Shown: positions 35,470 to 44,202 of the stretch, piece after piece
Layout of the letters: each line of letters starts with the position of its first letter
Numbering within the stretch: position 1 is the first letter of the stretch
From: Knoellia koreensis
GTDB taxonomy: Bacteria > Actinomycetota > Actinomycetes > Actinomycetales > Dermatophilaceae
NCBI RefSeq assembly: GCF_013041615.1
Contig: NZ_JABEPQ010000004.1
Span: 124,001-188,000 of the forward strand
DNA length: 64,000 bases
Direction: 5' to 3'
Made by a program: the position numbers and the translations under genes
The notes under the pieces: model-generated
Databases searched by the model: none
Told to the model about the DNA's origin: nothing
What the model saw: the letters and a program-made list of their open reading frames with translations, nothing else

Positions 35470-36776
35470 GGCATACCTCCCTGTCGCGGGGGCACGGCGC
35501 TGCTCGTGGCGGCCTCGCCCGGTCCCAGGTCGAACAGCTCGCGCAGCGCGCGCGCGTAGTCGTCGCCCTGGCCGCCGACAGCCAGCTCCTTGACGCGCAC
35601 GGTCGGGCGGTGCAGCAGCTTCTCGACGATGCGGTGGGCAGCGAGCTGCACCTCGGCGCGGGTGGCCTCGTCGAGGTCGGGCAGCCGCTGGTCGAGGCGC
35701 GCGAGCTCGCTCGCGACGACCTCGGCCGCGGCCGAGCGCAGCGCGGCCACCGTCGGCGCGACCGACTCGGCCGCGCGGGAGGTGAGGTAGGCCGCGACCT
35801 CACCGATGACGAGGTCTGCCACCTCCTGCACCTGGGCCGAGGCCTGCCCGGCGGAGAGATCGTCTCCGAGGACGTCGAGCCCGGCCACGCGGACACCGGT
35901 GAGCGAGGCGACCTCGGGGGCCACGTCCCGCGGCAGCGCGAGGTCGAGGTAGGACTGCGGGCGGCCGGAGCGGGCGACCTGGGCGTCGGCGGCGGTGGGC
36001 AGGTCGACCACCAGACCGGTCGAGCCGGTGCAGGAGATCACGAGGTCGGCGTCGGCGAGGGCCGCGTCGAGCTCGCCCAGGGGGCGCGCGACGCCGCCGG
36101 TGCGCTCGGCCAGGCGGCGACCGCGCGACAGGGTGCGGTTGACGATGGTGAGGCGCGCGGCACCGCGACGGGCCACGGTGGTCGCCGCCAGGGACGACAT
36201 GCCGCCCGCCCCGACCACGAGCACCGACAGCTCCGCGAGCGGGCCCAGCTCGGCCTCGGCGCGGGCCAGCCCGGCCTCGACGAGCGAGACGCTCACGGCG
36301 TCGATGCCGGTCTCGGCGTGGGCCCGTTTGCCCACGCGCAGCGCCTGCTGGAACAACGCGTTGAGCGCCGGGCCCGCCTGGCCACCGCGCTGGGCCTCGC
36401 GCAGCGACGTGCGCATCTGGCCGAGGATCTGGGCCTCGCCGACCGCCATCGAGTCGAGCCCACAGGCGACCGTGAACGCGTGCGCCACGGCGCGGTCCTC
36501 GTAGTGCACGTAGAGGTGCTCGCGCAGCTCGTCGGGGTCGACGCCGGTCTGGGCGGTCAGGGACTCGACGATCTCGGTGACGGCTCCGTGGAAGGTGAGC
36601 GCGTCGGCATACACCTCGGTGCGGTTGCAGGTGGAGACGACGACGCTCTCGGCGACGTTCTCACCGGCGGTGAGGCGGCTGGCGAGGGCGCTGCGGTGGT
36701 CGCCGTCGAGCGACATGGCCTCGAGCAGCGGCAGCGGCGCGGTGTGGTGGGACAGGCCCAGGACGACGAGGCTCAC
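35466..36776 (-). CDS. hemA: Glutamyl-tRNA reductase HemA
   Basis: A 436-residue NADPH enzyme that reduces glutamyl-tRNA to glutamate-1-semialdehyde, the first step of the C5 heme pathway. The catalytic Cys is in [32 protein letters not shown] and [12 protein letters not shown] (NADPH site) are clear. GTG 36776 overlaps the rex stop (GTGA), so it is read with the redox sensor. Confidence 0.95.
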   Translation of the reverse strand: MSLVVLGLSHHTAPLPLLEAMSLDGDHRSALASRLTAGENVAESVVVSTCNRTEVYADALTFHGAVTEIVESLTAQTGVDPDELREHLYVHYEDRAVAHAFTVACGLDSMAVGEAQILGQMRTSLREAQRGGQAGPALNALFQQALRVGKRAHAETGIDAVSVSLVEAGLARAEAELGPLAELSVLVVGAGGMSSLAATTVARRGAARLTIVNRTLSRGRRLAERTGGVARPLGELDAALADADLVISCTGSTGLVVDLPTAADAQVARSGRPQSYLDLALPRDVAPEVASLTGVRVAGLDVLGDDLSAGQASAQVQEVADLVIGEVAAYLTSRAAESVAPTVAALRSAAAEVVASELARLDQRLPDLDEATRAEVQLAAHRIVEKLLHRPTVRVKELAVGGQGDDYARALRELFDLGPGEAATSSAVPPRQGGMP

Positions 36777-37462
36777 TTGGCGACCCCCTTGGCCACCGGG
36801 CCGAGGGCCGCGCTGGCGAGGGCCTTGCGCTGCTCGTGGAAGGCGAGGATCTGCAGCTCGGTCGACAGGTCGACCTTGCGCACGTCGACCCCGTCGGGCA
36901 CCACGAGCACGCACGGAGCGAAGTTGAGGATCGAGGAGACCCCGGCGGCGACGAGCTGGTCGCAGACGTCCTGGGCGGAGCCGGCGGGAGTCGCGATGAC
37001 CCCGATGGCCAGGCCCTCCTCGGCGACGAGCGCGTCGAGGGTGTCCATGGGCCGCACCGGCAGGCCCGCGATCTGCTGCCCGTGCAGCGCCTCGTCCTGG
37101 TCGAGCAGCGCCACGACGCGGAAGCCGCGGGTCGCGAACCCGCTGTAGGCAGCGAGCGCGTGACCCAGGTTGCCCATCCCGACGATGGCCACGGGCCAGT
37201 CCTGAGTGAGGCCGAGCTCGCGCGAGATCTGGTAGGCGAGGTGGTCGACCTCGTAGCCGACACCGCGCACGCCGTAGGAGCCGAGGTGCGAGAGGTCCTT
37301 GCGGAGCTTGGCGCTGCGCACGCCCGAGGCGGCAGCCAGCTCCTCGGAGGAGACCGACGTGATCCCGCGCTCGGCGAAGCCGGTGAGTGCCCGCAGGTAC
37401 TCGGGAAGCCGAGCGACGGTGGCGTCGGGGATGCCCCGACGGGCGCTCGGGTCGGCGGTCAC
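36773..37462 (-). CDS. rex: Redox-sensing transcriptional repressor Rex
   Basis: A 229-residue NADH/NAD sensor. The N-terminal winged helix (LRKDLSHLGSYGVRGVGYEV) reads DNA; the Rossmann domain (VAIVGMGNLGHALAAY) binds NADH, which releases it. It heads the heme operon, and a Rex-type site sits at its promoter (37538-37557), so it should repress itself and heme synthesis when NADH is low. Same arrangement as in Streptomyces rex-hemACD. Confidence 0.95.
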   Translation of the reverse strand: MTADPSARRGIPDATVARLPEYLRALTGFAERGITSVSSEELAAASGVRSAKLRKDLSHLGSYGVRGVGYEVDHLAYQISRELGLTQDWPVAIVGMGNLGHALAAYSGFATRGFRVVALLDQDEALHGQQIAGLPVRPMDTLDALVAEEGLAIGVIATPAGSAQDVCDQLVAAGVSSILNFAPCVLVVPDGVDVRKVDLSTELQILAFHEQRKALASAALGPVAKGVAK

Positions 37463-37527
37463 GGTGCTACGGCTCCTTCTCTACAACAGGCGGCCCGCAC
37501 CTGGCTGGAGCGGACGGGAGCCCTTGC

Positions 37528-37557
37528 AGATTACGCTTTTGTGAACGAATGCACAAA
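37528..37557 (-). promoter_or_regulatory. rex-hemACDB promoter with Rex operator
   Basis: TTGTGAACGAATGCACAA lies at 37539-37556, close to the Rex consensus TTGTGAAnnnnTTCACAA. Read on the minus strand, TTGTGC (-35, 37556-37551), a 17-base spacer and TAATCT (-10, 37533-37528) form the promoter, so bound Rex would sit over the -35. Confidence 0.75.
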
Positions 37558-37622
37558 GTCACAAGCAGCCGTTCGCCGTGGGCGTGAGACGGGTGTGGCG
37601 CAGGCCACTGCGGCGGCCCCGG

Positions 37623-37868
37623 TCAGCCGCCGAGCGCGGCCCGGAGCCGGGCCTCGTCCACGCGCCAGTAGTCGTGCTGGCGGCCGTCGACGAGCGTGAC
37701 CGGGATCTGCTCCGCGTACAGCTCGGCCAGCTCGCGGTTCTGCAGGATCGACCGCTCCTCCCAGCCGACGTCGAGGTCGGCGGCCACCCGCTGGATCACG
37801 GCGCGGGCGTCGTCACACAGGTGGCAGCCGGGCTTGCCGATGAGGGTGATGCGTGGGGTCGCGGACAC
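37623..37868 (-). CDS. Glutaredoxin-like thiol protein
   Basis: An 81-residue thioredoxin-fold protein with CHLCDDA active site (LIGKPGCHLCDDARAVI), cis-Pro in IPVTLVDG. It matches Rv0508, also beside hemA. It is too short for a reductase domain and probably uses mycothiol or another low-mass thiol. GTG 37868 lies 6 nt after TACCCT (37875-37880), a leaderless start. Confidence 0.88.
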   Translation of the reverse strand: MSATPRITLIGKPGCHLCDDARAVIQRVAADLDVGWEERSILQNRELAELYAEQIPVTLVDGRQHDYWRVDEARLRAALGG

Positions 37869-38022
37869 CGGATCAGGGTATGCCGCGTGGCCGGGTTCGC
37901 GAGACCGTCACCGACGTGCGTCGGGCATACCGGTGCCTGCCGGGGTGTTGCGGGAGTGCGGGTGAGCCGACGCAGGTGGGCACCCACACGGCATACCCAT
38001 CACAGCCCCCGAGGAGACCTCC

Positions 38023-39000
38023 ATGCGCGCACTCGTCCACACCCAGTTCGGCAACCCGGCGACCGTCCTGACCGTGCAGGACGTGCCGGTCCCCGAGCCA
38101 GGCCCCGGTCAGGTGCTGGTGCGCACGCTGCTGTCCCCCATCCACAACCACGACCTGCTCACCGTCTCCGGCGACTACGGGTTCAAGCCCGAGCTGCCCG
38201 CGCGCTCTGGCACCGAGGCGGTCGGCGTCGTCGAGGCCCTCGGCCCCGGTGTGGAGGGTCTGGAGGTGGGCCAGCGGGTCGCCACTGGCGGGACCTTCGG
38301 GGTGTGGGCCGAGTACTTCGTGGCACCGGCGGCCGGGCTGGTGCCCGTGCCGGACGGCATCGGCGACGAGGCTGCGGCGCAGCTCGTGTCGATGCCGTTC
38401 AGCGCGATCGCGCTGCTGGACTTCCTGCAGGTCTCCCCCGGCGACTGGGTCGTGCAGAACGCGGCCAACGGCGCCGTCGGACGGCTCTTCGCCCAGCTCG
38501 CGACGGCTCGCGGGGTGAACGTGCTCGGGCTCGTGCGCCGCGCCGAGGGCGTGCTGGAGCTGGCCGCCCAGGGCATCGACCGGGTGGTCGCCACCGACGA
38601 CGAGGGCTGGCGCGAGCGCGCCCGGGAGGTCGTCGGCGACAGCCCGGTCGTGGCCGGTGTCGACTCGGTCGGCGGCGCGGCGAGCGGCGAGGTCCTGTCG
38701 CTGCTCGCGCCGGACGGCGTGCTGGTCGTCTTCGGGGCGATGGCCTCACCGACGATGCAGCTGAGCTCGGGCGAGCTCATCTTCAAGCAGGCCGTGGTCA
38801 AGGGCTTCTGGGGGAGCAAGGTCTTCGGTGCCATGGACGCCGCCAAGCGGGGCGCACTCATGACCGAGCTCGTGCAGGGCATCGCCGCGGGCACCCTGAC
38901 CCTGCCGGTCGCCGCGACCCACCCGTTCGAGGAGATCGCGGACGCTGCCCGGGCCAGCCGGGTGCCGGGGCGCGTCGGCAAGGTCCTGCTGCGCCCCTGA
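38023..39000 (+). CDS. Zinc-binding-type quinone oxidoreductase/alcohol dehydrogenase (MDR)
   Basis: A 325-residue medium-chain dehydrogenase/reductase. Catalytic-domain start MRALVHTQFGNP, then GTEAVGVVEALGPGVEGLEVG; the NADPH site is NAANGAVGRLFAQLATARG (AxxGxxG type). Structural-zinc cysteines are absent, as in quinone reductase-like members. ATG 38023 follows GAGGAG. Three GTATGCC words lie in the 120 bases upstream. Confidence 0.85.
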   Translation: MRALVHTQFGNPATVLTVQDVPVPEPGPGQVLVRTLLSPIHNHDLLTVSGDYGFKPELPARSGTEAVGVVEALGPGVEGLEVGQRVATGGTFGVWAEYFVAPAAGLVPVPDGIGDEAAAQLVSMPFSAIALLDFLQVSPGDWVVQNAANGAVGRLFAQLATARGVNVLGLVRRAEGVLELAAQGIDRVVATDDEGWRERAREVVGDSPVVAGVDSVGGAASGEVLSLLAPDGVLVVFGAMASPTMQLSSGELIFKQAVVKGFWGSKVFGAMDAAKRGALMTELVQGIAAGTLTLPVAATHPFEEIADAARASRVPGRVGKVLLRP

Positions 39001-39228
39001 CCGCCTGGCGCACGGGCGGAGTGGGCCGGTTGGTCGCTCGCGGCCGCCCAACGTCCGTGCGGGGGTTTTGTGGTCGGTTCCTCCTGACAAATGAGCCCAC
39101 ATCGGCGAAACTGTCTCTCGGTCAGGAGGTCTCGCATCCGGTTCAGCATCCGTCGCGACGCCGCGCACCGAGGCGCGGTGCTGCGTCCTGCCCTCGCGCC
39201 GGTGGCCGTCGGCGGCCCCGACCACGGG

Positions 39229-39921
39229 ATGGGCGCAGCGACCGAGCAGTTCCTCCGGTCGCTGCGGGTCGCGCTCAGCCTCGCCGAGGGCGCCGGCTCG
39301 ATCCCGGGTGGTCCGCGCGGGGGCGGGTCCGCGGCGAACGCCGGGTTTGCCCCGGGCGAGGCGCCACAGGACTTCGAACGCGTCTCGGCGCTCGTCGAGC
39401 TCGCGCAGAAGGGTGACTCCGAGGCGTTCGGCCTGCTCTACGAGCGCTACGTCGACACCGTCTACCGCTACGTCTACGTGCGGGTGGGCACCAAGCAGCT
39501 CGCCGAGGACATCACGTCCGAGACGTTCCTGCGGGCGCTGCGCCGCATGGACTCGTTCTCGTGGCAGGGCCGCGACATCGCCGCGTGGTTCATCACCATC
39601 GCCCGCAACCTCATCACCGACAACGCCAAGTCGGCGCGGTTCCGTATGGAGGTCAGCACCGCCGACATGCTCGACGCCGACCCGCGGGTCGAGGCCGCGC
39701 CCGAGGGCGAGGTGCTCGAGCGGCTGCGTGACGAGCGGCTGCTCCAGGCGGTCAAGTCGCTCAAGCCCGAGCAGGCCGAGTGCGTCGTGCTGCGCTTCCT
39801 CCAGGGGCTCTCGCTCGCCGAGACCGCGAAGGTGCTCGGCAAGTCCGAGGGTGCGGTCAAGCAGCTCCAGCTGCGGGCGGTGCGCTCCCTCCACCGGGAG
39901 CTCGCCGATGTCGAGCTGTGA
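39229..39921 (+). CDS. ECF sigma factor, BldN-like
   Basis: A 230-residue RNA polymerase sigma factor. Region 2 is FGLLYERYVDTVYRYVYVRVG, then EDITSETFLRALRRM and AAWFITIARNLITDNAKS; region 4 is VKSLKPEQAECVVLRFLQGLSLAETAKVLGKSEGAVKQLQ (seen in parts). The match is closest to BldN. It pairs with an RsbN-like anti-sigma. The start is unsure: ATG 39229 lacks a ribosome site, whereas a perfect AGGAGG (39124-39129) lies 6 nt before an in-frame ATC (39136-39138). BldN proteins carry N-terminal pro-sequences, so a longer form is possible. Confidence 0.85.
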   Translation: MGAATEQFLRSLRVALSLAEGAGSIPGGPRGGGSAANAGFAPGEAPQDFERVSALVELAQKGDSEAFGLLYERYVDTVYRYVYVRVGTKQLAEDITSETFLRALRRMDSFSWQGRDIAAWFITIARNLITDNAKSARFRMEVSTADMLDADPRVEAAPEGEVLERLRDERLLQAVKSLKPEQAECVVLRFLQGLSLAETAKVLGKSEGAVKQLQLRAVRSLHRELADVEL

Positions 39922-39981
39922 GGCGTCGTATGCCGCGTGCGGCCGTTCGCGTGGCCCGCACAAGTTACCCGCCGGTCACGT

Positions 39982-40011
39982 GCGGCCACGCCGTGACTTC
40001 GGCGTGGCCGC
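39982..40011 (+). terminator. Hairpin between sigma and anti-sigma genes
   Basis: GCGGCCACGCCG (39982-39993) and CGGCGTGGCCGC (40000-40011) pair exactly with a 6-base loop, followed by GTCGTTTGTC. This could be an attenuator limiting anti-sigma mRNA relative to sigma, or a terminator before a separate promoter. Confidence 0.6.
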
Positions 40012-40062
40012 GTCGTTTGTCACGGTGGAGGACCACGATCGAGCCGGGGAGGAGGTGTCGGT

Positions 40063-41286
40063 GTGCCAGTGCTGAACCGCGCGGCTGACCGTTTCCAGCG
40101 CGCGCTCGACGGCCAGCCCGTCTCCGACGCCGCCATCGCCGAGCTCGTCGAGACGAGTCGGCACCTGGTCGACCTCGGCGCCGCCGGCGGCCCGAGCCCG
40201 GACCCGGCCTTCGTCGCCACCCTGCGCGAGCGGCTGATGGCCGAGGCCGCCGCCATGCCCGCGCCCTCACCCGTCGCCACGAAGACCGCCGCCGCACGCC
40301 GCGCGGCGGGTCGTTCGGCGCCGGTCGTCGTGGTCGTCGGCCGCGGCCTGCCCCGGCTCGTCGCCGGTGCCGCCGCCTCGGCTCTGCTCGTCGGCGGTGT
40401 CGTCGGCGCCGCCTCCCGTTCCACCGTTCCCGGTCAGGCGCTGTACCCCGTCAAGGGCTGGCTGGACGGCGTCCAGGTCCGCCTTGCCACCAGCGACCTC
40501 GACCGTGGCCAGACCTACCTCTCGCAGGCGCAGGAGCACATCTCCGACGCCCGCGACCTCGCCGAGCACGACGGGTCGGCCGACAACGTCGACATCGCGC
40601 TGCGCTCGGCCATCGCCTCGGTCCGCGACGGGCAGCGTTCCCTCGACACGGCATACGCCACGACCGGCAACCCGCAGGCGCTCATCGCCATGCGCGACTT
40701 CACCGCCCGCGCCCTGCCCCAGATCGACGTGCTGCGCACCGACGTCCCGGCCCAGTCGCTGCCGCTCGTGGTGCAGCTCGAGGCGCTCCTGCGCCAGGGC
40801 CAGGAGGTCACCGCTCGGCGGATCGCGACCTGTGGCCCGGCCTGCTCGGAGCTCACCGGCGCCTTCGGCCCGGCGTCACTGCCCTCGGTGCCGACCACCG
40901 CAGTCAGCAGCACGGGCTCATCGCAGTCGCCCGCCCAGCAGTCGAGGCAGGCGACCAAGACGTCGGCCAAGCCGCGCGCCACGAGTCCTCGCGTCACGGT
41001 CCCCAAGGGCCCCGTCGGCACCGGCGGCGGCGCACCGCTGCCGTCCGCGTCCACCGGGACCGGTGGCCTCGGTGCCGGCGTCGGGGGTGGAGGCGTGACC
41101 GCGGGCACCGGCGGCGCCTCGGTCGGCCTGCCCACCATCAGTGCGACCGTGCCCGTGGTGCCGTCCGTGACGGCCTCGGTGCCGCTTCCGTCGGTCACCG
41201 TGGGCACTGGTGGCGTCGGCGCCACCGTGCCGGGCTCGACCGTCGGGCCGGTCACGTTGCCCGGCGTGACGATCACGCTCCCCTGA
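40063..41286 (+). CDS. RsbN-like anti-sigma factor with DUF5667 domain
   Basis: A 407-residue membrane protein. The N-terminal about 65 residues are the sigma-binding part (NRAADRFQRALDGQPVSD), a membrane helix is at about 108-128 (LVAGAAASALLVGGVVGAA), then the DUF5667 region (GQALYPVKGWLDGVQVRL). The last about 130 residues are Pro/Thr/Ser/Gly-rich. It should hold the BldN-like sigma at the membrane. GTG 40063 follows AGGAGG. Confidence 0.85.
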   Translation: MPVLNRAADRFQRALDGQPVSDAAIAELVETSRHLVDLGAAGGPSPDPAFVATLRERLMAEAAAMPAPSPVATKTAAARRAAGRSAPVVVVVGRGLPRLVAGAAASALLVGGVVGAASRSTVPGQALYPVKGWLDGVQVRLATSDLDRGQTYLSQAQEHISDARDLAEHDGSADNVDIALRSAIASVRDGQRSLDTAYATTGNPQALIAMRDFTARALPQIDVLRTDVPAQSLPLVVQLEALLRQGQEVTARRIATCGPACSELTGAFGPASLPSVPTTAVSSTGSSQSPAQQSRQATKTSAKPRATSPRVTVPKGPVGTGGGAPLPSASTGTGGLGAGVGGGGVTAGTGGASVGLPTISATVPVVPSVTASVPLPSVTVGTGGVGATVPGSTVGPVTLPGVTITLP

Positions 41287-42723
41287 TCAGAAGAAGACCG
41301 AGCGGCGCTGCATCAGCAGGGAGTAGAGCGTCTGCTGGATCGTCTCGCGCACCTGGTCGGTGAGGTCGAAGACGAGCATCGGGTCGTCGGCCGCACCGGG
41401 CCCGAGGTCGGCCGTCTCGACCGGGGCGCCGAACTCGATGATCCACTTGCTGGGCAACGGAATCCACCCCAGGGGACCGAGCAGCGGCCACGTCGGGGTG
41501 ATCGGCGCATAGGGCACCCCGAGCAACCGCGCCACGGTCTTCATGTTGCCGAGGATGGGGTAGATCTCCTCCGCGCCGACGATGGAGCACGGGATGATCG
41601 GCACACCGGTCTTGAGGGCCGCCGACACGAACCCGCCACGGCCGAACCGCTGGAGCTTGTACCGCTCGCTGAACGGCTTGCCCACGCCCTTGAACCCCTC
41701 GGGCCACACGCCGCAGAGCTCGCCGCTCGACAGCAGCCGCTCGGCGTCGGGATTGGCCGCGAGCGTCGACCCGGACTTGCGGGCCACCGTGCCCATGACG
41801 GGGGTCTGGAAGACGAGGTCGGCGCCGAGCATCCGCAGGTGCCGGTGGGCCGGGTGCTCGTCGTGTACCGCGACCTGGGTCATCAGGGAGTCCATGGCGA
41901 CGGTGCCGGAGTGGTTGGCGACGACGAGGCCGCCGCCCGTGGCTGGGATGTTCTCGATGCCGCGTACCTCGACCCGGAACCAGTGCCGGTAGAGGGGGCG
42001 CAGCACCGGCAGATAGAAGCTCTCGGTGAAGTCCTCGTCGAACCCGAAGTCGTCGACGGTGAAGTCTCCGGTGAGCCGGCGCCGCACGAACGCCAGGAGC
42101 GAGGCGAGGTGCCGCTCGACGTCGTCGGGTGAGACCCCGGCGGCCTCGGCAGCGGTGCGCACGGCGGCGATGCCCGCACCGAGCAGCTCCTCCAGACCCG
42201 GGGTCACCGAGGTGCGCGGCGGGACACCCCGCGGCGCACCCTGCTCGTCCGACGACGTCTCGGGCAGCTCGACGACCGGTGGCACGGCCTTGAGGGCCCG
42301 CACCGGACGCTCCGCGCTCGCCTTGGTGCGAGGACTCGGCCGCCGGGTGCGGGATGCCTTGGGCGCTCGGGTGCCGGAGCGGGCGACCGTCTTCCTGGTC
42401 GGGACCGCCTTGGCCACGGGGCGGGGGCGGTGCTCGGGGCGGGGCGCCTTCGCGGACTCTTCCTCGTCGACCACCTCCGCTTCGGTATGCCGGCCGGTCG
42501 CCGCCGCGGCTGCCGTCGCCTCCGCGACCGGCGGAGTGGGCTCGGCGGCCTCGGCAGCCGGCGCGGAGTCAGTGGCCTCGGTGGACTCCGCGGGCTCGGC
42601 GATCAGCGGAGTGCGGCGCCGCTTGGCCCGCTCCCCCGAGGCCCGTGCGGCGCCGGCGGCCAGCGCGCCCTTGCGGGCAGCGGCCTTCTTGGCGGGGCGC
42701 GACGCCCCGGTCGATGCGGGCAT
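41287..42723 (-). CDS. PlsC-type acyltransferase with a low-complexity N-terminal extension
   Basis: A 478-residue protein. The first about 170 residues are low-complexity Ala/Lys/Arg/Glu/Pro-rich; the C-terminal 300 are a 1-acyl-glycerol-3-phosphate acyltransferase-like domain with NHSGTVAMDSLM (the NHxxxxD catalytic motif) and GVWPEGFKG. It probably acylates a lipid at the membrane. Matches Rv0502 with its neighbour epimerase (Rv0501); overlaps that gene's stop (TGATG). Confidence 0.88.
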   Translation of the reverse strand: MPASTGASRPAKKAAARKGALAAGAARASGERAKRRRTPLIAEPAESTEATDSAPAAEAAEPTPPVAEATAAAAATGRHTEAEVVDEEESAKAPRPEHRPRPVAKAVPTRKTVARSGTRAPKASRTRRPSPRTKASAERPVRALKAVPPVVELPETSSDEQGAPRGVPPRTSVTPGLEELLGAGIAAVRTAAEAAGVSPDDVERHLASLLAFVRRRLTGDFTVDDFGFDEDFTESFYLPVLRPLYRHWFRVEVRGIENIPATGGGLVVANHSGTVAMDSLMTQVAVHDEHPAHRHLRMLGADLVFQTPVMGTVARKSGSTLAANPDAERLLSSGELCGVWPEGFKGVGKPFSERYKLQRFGRGGFVSAALKTGVPIIPCSIVGAEEIYPILGNMKTVARLLGVPYAPITPTWPLLGPLGWIPLPSKWIIEFGAPVETADLGPGAADDPMLVFDLTDQVRETIQQTLYSLLMQRRSVFF

Positions 42724-43772
42724 CAGCGGTTCCTTCCGGCTGCGGCGAGGGCGCCGCCGATGACGTGCGCTGCGTTGCCGGCCAGCCCCGACAGTGCGCT
42801 GCCCACGAACGGGGCACCGGGCACGGCCGGCCCGATGGCCCGGGTGAAGTCCTCGAACGCCGCCCGGGTCGTGTACGACGGCTCGAACCCGAGGTGCTCG
42901 CGCATGCGGGTGGTGTCGAGCCCCCGCCCGAAGGCCAGGAACTGCATCTGGTCGGAGCTGAAGTCGGCCAGTCCCGATCGCTTGATGAAGCCGCCGAACA
43001 CACCGGCCGCCTGCAGCGGCACCGGCACGACCGGCCGCCCCGCGAGGGCAGCCGCCTGGGTCACGGTGATGACCCCGTCGCCGGCGATGTTGGTGATGCC
43101 CGACGGGCCGCTGGTGCTGGCGAGCAGGGCTCCGATCGCGTCGGACTCGTGCACGAGCTGGAGCCTCGCGTCGAAGCCGAGCGGCACCGGCACCACCGGC
43201 AGCGTGAAGTAGTCGGTGAGCGAGGTGCGGATGCCCGGGCCGATGATGTTGGCGAACCGCAGCATGGCGATCTCGACGTCCGGGCGCCGCCGCGAGAACC
43301 CACGCACGTAGCCCTCGACCTCGACCGAGTCCTTGCCAAACCCCGCTCGGGGCAACGACTTTGGCCCCATGTCCTCGGTGAACATCGCCGGGTCACGCGG
43401 GCTCGAGCCGTAGACGGCGGCCGAGGACTTCACCACCAGCCGACGGATCGACGGGGCCTTCTGGCAGGCCGCCAGCAGCTGCATGGTGCCGATGACGTTG
43501 ATCTCCTTCTGGGAGACCCGGCCACCGGCGTGGGTCGGCGTCGCGATGACGTTCATGTGCACGACGGTGTCGACCTCGGACTGCGCGATGATCTTGCCGA
43601 TCATCGGGTTGCGGATGTCGGCCCGCACGAACTCCGTGCGCCCGATGTCGTGGGGTGGCGGGATCACGTCGACACCGATCACCCGGCTGATCGACGGGTC
43701 CTTCGTGAGGGCTCGCGCGAACTGCCCGCCGAGGTAGCGGGAGACCCCGGTCACCAGGACGACGTCAGCCAC
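42723..43772 (-). CDS. NAD-dependent epimerase/dehydratase (GalE-like, Rv0501 type)
   Basis: A 349-residue short-chain reductase-type sugar nucleotide enzyme. The NAD site is VVLVTGVSRYLGGQFARAL (GxxxxxG form is altered here), with VVKSSAAVYGSSPRDPAMF; the usual YxxxK is not obvious (GFGKDSVEVE in its place), so activity may differ. GTG 43772, not the TTG upstream, lies 6 nt after TAGGGT (43779-43784). Co-translated with the acyltransferase. Confidence 0.85.
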   Translation of the reverse strand: MADVVLVTGVSRYLGGQFARALTKDPSISRVIGVDVIPPPHDIGRTEFVRADIRNPMIGKIIAQSEVDTVVHMNVIATPTHAGGRVSQKEINVIGTMQLLAACQKAPSIRRLVVKSSAAVYGSSPRDPAMFTEDMGPKSLPRAGFGKDSVEVEGYVRGFSRRRPDVEIAMLRFANIIGPGIRTSLTDYFTLPVVPVPLGFDARLQLVHESDAIGALLASTSGPSGITNIAGDGVITVTQAAALAGRPVVPVPLQAAGVFGGFIKRSGLADFSSDQMQFLAFGRGLDTTRMREHLGFEPSYTTRAAFEDFTRAIGPAVPGAPFVGSALSGLAGNAAHVIGGALAAAGRNR

Positions 43773-43882
43773 GGGCAAACCCTACCGAGCGCCGGGCCGC
43801 TCGAGGCGGTGACGTCCATCGCACCCTGCGACCACGCGGCATACCCTCGCCTCCCCCGGCTCGAGACCACTTCGAACGACAA

Positions 43883-43904
43883 AGCCCCCGCGTGGGCGGG
43901 GGCT
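43883..43904 (-). terminator. Rho-independent terminator of bS22 gene
   Basis: AGCCCCCGC (43883-43891) and GCGGGGGCT (43896-43904) form a strong stem. Read on the minus strand it is followed by TTTGTCG. It is just after the bS22 stop and is the closest to a classical intrinsic terminator in the window. Confidence 0.8.
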
Positions 43905-43909
43905 CTTCG

Positions 43910-44008
43910 TCACTTCTTGTTGCGGCGCTGGTGGCGCGTCTTGCGAAGCAGCTTGCGGTGCTTCTTCTTCGCCATGCGCTTGCGGCGCTTCTTGATGACA
44001 GAGCCCAT
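43910..44008 (-). CDS. 30S ribosomal protein bS22
   Basis: A 32-residue, very basic protein: MGSVIKKRRKRMAKKKHRKL followed by LRKTRHQRRNKK. It is almost identical to the small mycobacterial ribosomal protein bS22 (Rv0500B, AURKAIP1/COX24-like), which sits in the 30S subunit. The ATG follows GAGAGGAC. Its terminator is adjacent. The gene is too small to be found by length cutoffs. Confidence 0.93.
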   Translation of the reverse strand: MGSVIKKRRKRMAKKKHRKLLRKTRHQRRNKK

Positions 44009-44202
44009 GATGTCCTCTCGTCGTGGTCGGGTTGCCGGACGGGGCAACCAACGCACCACGCCGAACAGGGCGTCACTCTACCGGCCGCACGCGCACGGCC
44101 CAAACCCGCGGCCTACCTGCCAGTAACCGAGGGGACCGCCATTCGTTGTCAGGCTGCCGCCGGGGAAGTTTCGCCCACGCTTCACCCACTCAGGAGACGA
44201 CG

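Noticed and set aside
32138-35593. A 1151-codon + strand open frame opposite hemB, hemD and hemC
   Set aside because: Ser/Arg/Pro-rich antisense product of high-GC coding; three well known heme genes lie opposite.
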